In this document: piece by piece, positions 60,468 to 64,000 of the stretch
Numbering within the stretch: the first letter of the stretch is position 1
Layout of the letters: each line of letters begins with the position of its first letter
Program-made: the position numbers and the translations under genes
Assembly (NCBI GenBank): GCA_905480575.1
Contig: CAJQQZ010000020.1
Coordinates: 1-64,000, forward strand
DNA length: 64,000 bases
Direction of reading: 5' to 3'
From: an uncultured Alphaproteobacteria bacterium
GTDB taxonomy: Bacteria > Pseudomonadota > Alphaproteobacteria > UBA7985 > CAJQQZ01
Notes under the pieces: generated by a model
Database searches by the model: none
Told to the model about the DNA's origin: nothing
What the model saw: only the letters and a program-made list of their open reading frames with translations

Positions 60468-62532
60468 CAACAACGACACACCCCTCTGCCATCACAAACA
60501 GCGGATTGATTTCGATTTCGGAGAGATTGTTTTCGCTCTTCATGACAAGGTCCTGAAGCTTAAGCAAAGCATCGAGCAAGGCATCTTTGTCGCCCTTGGC
60601 GCCTCCTCTGAAACCATCCAACAACTTGTCGATTTTGAGTTTCGCGAGGTTACGGCTGAAATCAGATTTGGAGGCCGGTAGCAAAAGAGTGGCCGCGTCG
60701 GCCAGTAACTCGGTCATGACACCACCACTCGCCAAGGTCATCGCCCATCCGAATTGCGGATCCTTGCGCACTGAGACCAGCAATTCTGCCACGGGCTTCT
60801 CCACCATCTTTTCGACGAGAAAATTGTCACTCAGTGCGTCAGGTTGAAGTCTTCCCACAAAATTCTGCATCTCAGCGACGGCCCGTTCGACCTCTGCCAT
60901 TGAATTCAGATTGAGGGCAACGGCACCAACTTCTGATTTGTGAGCCAAAGAGGCGTGGACCATTTTCACGACGACAGGAAAACCAACATCGACGGCGTCA
61001 TCGCCAGCCGTTGCTGAAGAAGAAAGCTTTGCAGACGGTGTTTGCAACCCTGCCGTTTTTAAAAGCTGTTTGCCCTGATACTCATCAATCAGTTCATTGT
61101 TTGCGTTGAAGCTAGAAGAGAGCAGCCGATCGAGTGGTTCCTCTGATATCTCATTTCTACGTTGATTATACCAAGCGGCGGCAGAAATTGCGTCCAAACA
61201 CTCCATCAGTCCTTGCATCGGAGCGACGCCTTTCGAGACCAAAAACTCTCTTGTTTCTTGGTCCATATTCTCCGGGATTGTGCTGCACACCGCAGCAGGT
61301 GTTCCATACAGCTTTGCTGCTTCAAGAAAACTCCTCGCATCATTGGAATAATAGATCTTGCTTTCGTCGAGGCCTGGCGCTGGGTAATCCTGAATGATCA
61401 CCGTGGCATCATAGTTATCTGACAAGAAAGAGGCGAAGACAGGCAGAGTTTTTTCCGGAAAACCCCAAATCGGTGTCGTGTAATCCAGCGGATTGGATAG
61501 AGTAGCGGTATGCGGCAGGAGCTCGGGCAGCTCTTTTTGAACGGTCTCAGAAGGCCTCGGGAACTCCAGCCCAACTTTTTCGCCATAGTCCGCCAACATG
61601 GTGGCACCACCGCCTGAACAGGTAAAACCACCGACCCTTTTCCCACTCGGTAATCCAGCCACAGAAATGAACTTACAGGTCTCCAGCAATTGAGAAGGGT
61701 TGAAAACACGAATGATCCCCAACCGATCAAACAGAGCCTCATAGAGGTCGTCGGCACCCGATAAGGAACCGGTATGACTGACTGTCAATTCTGAACCGAT
61801 AGACGACGTACCTGTCTTCAACGCCACAATCGGAATTTTCTTTTCAAGGGCCTTGAGTGCCGCTCTTTCGAAAGCCGGAACGTCTTTCAGACCTTCGATG
61901 TGCAGGCCAATGACTTTGACCTCGGGTAGGTCCGCGAACAGATCAACAAAGTCATCGAGCTGGAGAATGGATTGGTTGCCCGCAGAAACCATGTAGGCGA
62001 ATGGCACAGAACGCTGGCTCATGGTCAAGTCGGACGACAACATACCGCTTTGGGTGACTATGGCCGCCCCGTAACCAGGGCAAGTACCACCATGGGCGAA
62101 CGGCCAGAGCGCGACCTGATCAACATAGTTAATCATGCCGTAGCAGTTCGGACCGATCAACGCCATGTCGCCTGCGGCTTCAATCAAGCGTGCCTCGTCT
62201 TTGGCTCCCTCTTCGCCCATTTCACCAAAACCAGCGGTGTAACAAACCACACCACCAGCCCCCATTTGGCTCAGTTTCGCTAATGTCTCGATCGCTGGCT
62301 CTTTGGGAACAGCCAGGAAAATTGCGTCTGGTGCTTCGGGCAAATCGTCAACAGACGCAAAACAGTGATGACCGCCGATCTGGTCACGCTTAGGATTAAC
62401 GGGCCAAAAAGGACCATCAAATCCGCGTCGTGCGCATTCTGTTGCTACAACCTCGACATCTCTGCCTCCGATCGCCGCCACATGGCGTGGCTTCAGCAAT
62501 CGCAGCAAATTATCTTTCTGCGCTGGTGTCAT
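60436..62532 (-). CDS. NDP-forming acyl-CoA synthetase (acetate--CoA ligase-like)
   Basis: A 698-residue single-chain enzyme. It begins with a CoA-binding domain (AAIGGRDVEVVATE), continues through the succinyl-CoA-ligase-type region with the catalytic His in TVSHTGSLSGADDLYEAL, and ends in an ATP-grasp-like domain (VVKMVHASLAHKSEVGAVAL). It makes or uses an acyl-CoA at the expense of ADP/ATP. The ATG at 62532 overlaps the stop of the acyl-CoA dehydrogenase gene (ATGA); an extension to 62598 is in frame but would lie inside that gene. The acid substrate is unknown. Confidence 0.9.
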   Translation of the reverse strand: MTPAQKDNLLRLLKPRHVAAIGGRDVEVVATECARRGFDGPFWPVNPKRDQIGGHHCFASVDDLPEAPDAIFLAVPKEPAIETLAKLSQMGAGGVVCYTAGFGEMGEEGAKDEARLIEAAGDMALIGPNCYGMINYVDQVALWPFAHGGTCPGYGAAIVTQSGMLSSDLTMSQRSVPFAYMVSAGNQSILQLDDFVDLFADLPEVKVIGLHIEGLKDVPAFERAALKALEKKIPIVALKTGTSSIGSELTVSHTGSLSGADDLYEALFDRLGIIRVFNPSQLLETCKFISVAGLPSGKRVGGFTCSGGGATMLADYGEKVGLEFPRPSETVQKELPELLPHTATLSNPLDYTTPIWGFPEKTLPVFASFLSDNYDATVIIQDYPAPGLDESKIYYSNDARSFLEAAKLYGTPAAVCSTIPENMDQETREFLVSKGVAPMQGLMECLDAISAAAWYNQRRNEISEEPLDRLLSSSFNANNELIDEYQGKQLLKTAGLQTPSAKLSSSATAGDDAVDVGFPVVVKMVHASLAHKSEVGAVALNLNSMAEVERAVAEMQNFVGRLQPDALSDNFLVEKMVEKPVAELLVSVRKDPQFGWAMTLASGGVMTELLADAATLLLPASKSDFSRNLAKLKIDKLLDGFRGGAKGDKDALLDALLKLQDLVMKSENNLSEIEINPLFVMAEGCVVVDALIQQASVA

Positions 62533-63683
62533 GCCCCGAGCGGACGCAGTATTGCGCGCGAAATGATATGCCTTTGAATCTCGGACGTGCCATCCCAAAT
62601 CCGCTCAAGGCGGGAATCCCGCCACAAGCGTTGGATTGGCATCTCCTCCATCAGGCCCATACCACCAAAAATCTGCACCGTGTTGTCGGCCACGCGGTTG
62701 AGCATTTCAGAACAATAAACTTTAACCATGGCAGCATCACTATCTGTCATTTGTTCATTGTCTGCACGCATGACAGCGTCTTGAACCATCAACTCAGCCG
62801 CACGCATTTCAATCGCCATATCAGCCAACTTGAAGGACGTGCTTTGGAATTTGCCAATCTGCTGCCCAAACTGTTTTCGGTTCGCCGCCCAATCCGACGA
62901 CAGATCAAACATGCGCTCTGCTTTACCACAGCACGAAGCGCCAATCCAGATGCGCCCCATACCCAGCCATTGACCTGCGAGCTCCAACCCCTTGCCTTCT
63001 TCGCCCAGGATTTGGTCCGGGCCAAGACGCACATCGGAAAAGTTGAGGCGAAAAGTGTGATAGCCTCGGTAAGAAACGCACTTGGCACCAATGGCGATAT
63101 CGAAACCCTTCGTTCCAACGTCAACCAAGAAGGCCGTTACTCTTTTGCGTGGTCCGCGTTTGGTCTCATCAACGCCCGTTTGGGCAAAGACAATCGCGAA
63201 GTCTGGCATCACTGGTCCTGAGATAAAGTGCTTAGATCCGTTGAGTATCCAATCGTCCCCGTCTCTGCGAGCATTAGACTTCATCGACATAATGTCGGAG
63301 CCTGCTTCGGGTTCCGTCAAACCAAAGAGCTCCCGCTTCTCACCTGAAACACAAGGATAGAGATACTTTTCCTTTTGTGCCTCTGTCCCAGCCAGCAGGA
63401 TTTCTGTAGGTCGGGCGGCCCAAGCGTGCAAGGCGTGAGAGGTTTTACCAAACTCCCGTTCGATCAACATCTGTCCAGCGTAGTCCAGACCACCGCCGCC
63501 AACTTCTTCTGGCAGGTTTGCAGCGAACAGGCCAATTTCTTTAGACTTTGTTTCGATTTGACGACCGATTTCCTCCGGCACCTCACCGAGCTGATCTACC
63601 AACTCCTCGTGAGGTATGATCTCCTCTTCGACAAAGCGTTTGGTTGTTTCCAGCAGCAACTGATTTTCGTGGCTAAGCTCCAT
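62529..63683 (-). CDS. Acyl-CoA dehydrogenase with Asp at the catalytic-base position
   Basis: A 384-residue flavoprotein. GLTEPEAGSDIMSMKSNAR is the FAD/substrate motif and the C-terminal signature is IWDGTSEIQRHII. In most family members the last motif reads YEGT, where Glu is the catalytic base; here it is Asp. The enzyme may still be active, or may use another residue. It overlaps the synthetase gene by 4 nt and follows the BKACE-type gene by 2 nt, so the three form one unit. Confidence 0.9.
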   Translation of the reverse strand: MELSHENQLLLETTKRFVEEEIIPHEELVDQLGEVPEEIGRQIETKSKEIGLFAANLPEEVGGGGLDYAGQMLIEREFGKTSHALHAWAARPTEILLAGTEAQKEKYLYPCVSGEKRELFGLTEPEAGSDIMSMKSNARRDGDDWILNGSKHFISGPVMPDFAIVFAQTGVDETKRGPRKRVTAFLVDVGTKGFDIAIGAKCVSYRGYHTFRLNFSDVRLGPDQILGEEGKGLELAGQWLGMGRIWIGASCCGKAERMFDLSSDWAANRKQFGQQIGKFQSTSFKLADMAIEMRAAELMVQDAVMRADNEQMTDSDAAMVKVYCSEMLNRVADNTVQIFGGMGLMEEMPIQRLWRDSRLERIWDGTSEIQRHIISRAILRPLGA

Positions 63684-63685
63684 GA

Positions 63686-64000
63686 TTAGGCATCCGCGCC
63701 GCGAAGCTTGAGCTTGTTGCGTGCTTCCTGTGGTGTCAGAACATTAGCGCCCATTCGGGTGATGATCTCAATCACGCGTTCAACCAACTGTCCATTCGTC
63801 GCCAAGACACCGCGATCTAGATAGATATTGTCCTCGAGACCAACGCGGACGTTACCCCCCATCGCGACCGCGGCAGCGGCCATCGGCATCTGCATGCGGG
63901 AGATCCCGAAGCTTGCCCAAGAAGCGCCAGCTGGCAACTGATCCTTCATAACTTTCATCGTGTCGACATCTTGATCGGCTCCCCAAGGAATACCGAGGCA
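63686..64000 (-). CDS. BKACE family protein (beta-keto acid cleavage enzyme, DUF849), partial
   Basis: Only the C-terminal 104 residues are in the window; the gene runs past its right edge. The reading frame is open from 64000 ([11 protein letters not shown]) to the stop at 63686. [11 protein letters not shown] and the C-terminal AREKLKL-like ending ([12 protein letters not shown]) are strong signatures of the 3-keto-5-aminohexanoate cleavage (BKACE) family. These enzymes condense a beta-keto acid with acetyl-CoA to give acetoacetate and a new acyl-CoA. The in-frame ATG at 63958 is internal and not the start. The acyl-CoA dehydrogenase gene follows 2 nt downstream. Confidence 0.9.
   Translation of the reverse strand, partial: CLGIPWGADQDVDTMKVMKDQLPAGASWASFGISRMQMPMAAAAVAMGGNVRVGLEDNIYLDRGVLATNGQLVERVIEIITRMGANVLTPQEARNKLKLRGADA

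Noticed and set aside
62530-63221. 263-residue open frame opposite the acyl-CoA dehydrogenase gene
   Set aside because: It is antisense to a strongly supported gene, with no ribosome binding site or domain.
1-64000. tRNA, rRNA, CRISPR, insertion sequence or prophage features
   Set aside because: None was recognised on either strand; no transposase, integrase or regularly spaced repeats were seen.

Overview
The window looks like chromosomal DNA from a heterotrophic, probably marine, alphaproteobacterium. This rests on gene content rather than a marker gene: a TRAP transporter, many EamA/DMT permeases, a BoxABC/BoxR benzoyl-CoA pathway, a BKACE-family enzyme and a NikKLMQO-like ECF transporter. 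No rRNA, tRNA, CRISPR array, insertion sequence or phage gene was recognised. Genes are densely packed, with many 4-nt ATGA stop/start overlaps, and short operons alternate between strands.

Region 1 (1-20 kb). Two copies of one envelope module flank housekeeping and metabolic genes. Each copy is a periplasmic coiled-coil protein ending in an OmpA-type peptidoglycan-binding domain, followed by a four-helix membrane protein with a cytoplasmic tail (928-2652 with 165-899, and 15423-16937 with 14560-15408). The tails differ: one ends in a helix-hairpin-helix domain, the other in a domain resembling WYL. Between them lie a thioredoxin-like protein with a copper amine oxidase, an MFS permease, FMN reductase, IMPACT-family protein, galE with a glycosyltransferase, an acyl-CoA dehydrogenase/quinone oxidoreductase pair, an EamA permease and an aminotransferase/sulfotransferase-like pair. 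After the second copy come a serine/threonine dehydratase and a kinase-M23 peptidase fusion.

Region 2 (20-34 kb). This holds a LysR regulator, EamA permeases and a type-2 glycerate kinase. A five-gene cobalt/nickel ECF transporter operon (24756-28186, minus strand) lies under a clear cobalamin riboswitch, with a hairpin that can mask the first ribosome binding site. The riboswitch makes cobalt the likely cargo. Further on are an acetyltransferase with a beta-propeller protein, a class III aminotransferase and a hotdog thioesterase.

Region 3 (34-54.7 kb). This is a large sugar-acid catabolic region. It has an aldo/keto reductase, an enolase-superfamily dehydratase, an RraA-type aldolase, a TRAP transporter, a UxaA dehydratase, an IlvD/Edd dehydratase, four SDR dehydrogenases, a GMC oxidoreductase, a KDPGal-type aldolase, a KDGal kinase, and a galactarolactone cycloisomerase/galactonate dehydratase-like enzyme. 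The parts fit oxidation and dehydration of hexonates or deoxyhexonates to 2-keto-3-deoxy acids, followed by phosphorylation and aldol cleavage to pyruvate and a C3 product. No dedicated regulator for this region is visible.

Region 4 (54.7-64 kb). The box operon (boxC-boxB-boxA-boxR, minus strand) has a TGCA-N6-TGCA operator abutting a TATAAT box upstream of boxC. Benzoate-CoA ligase and boxD are not in the window. Further upstream on the same strand is an acyl-CoA operon: a BKACE-family enzyme (cut by the window edge), an acyl-CoA dehydrogenase, an NDP-forming acyl-CoA synthetase and a DUF309 protein.

The best candidate for something undescribed is the duplicated OmpA/four-helix module with exchanged cytoplasmic tails. 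The best-resolved regulatory finds are the cobalamin riboswitch with its anti-Shine-Dalgarno hairpin, the BoxR operator, and a paired tetraloop hairpin inside the TRAP operon.
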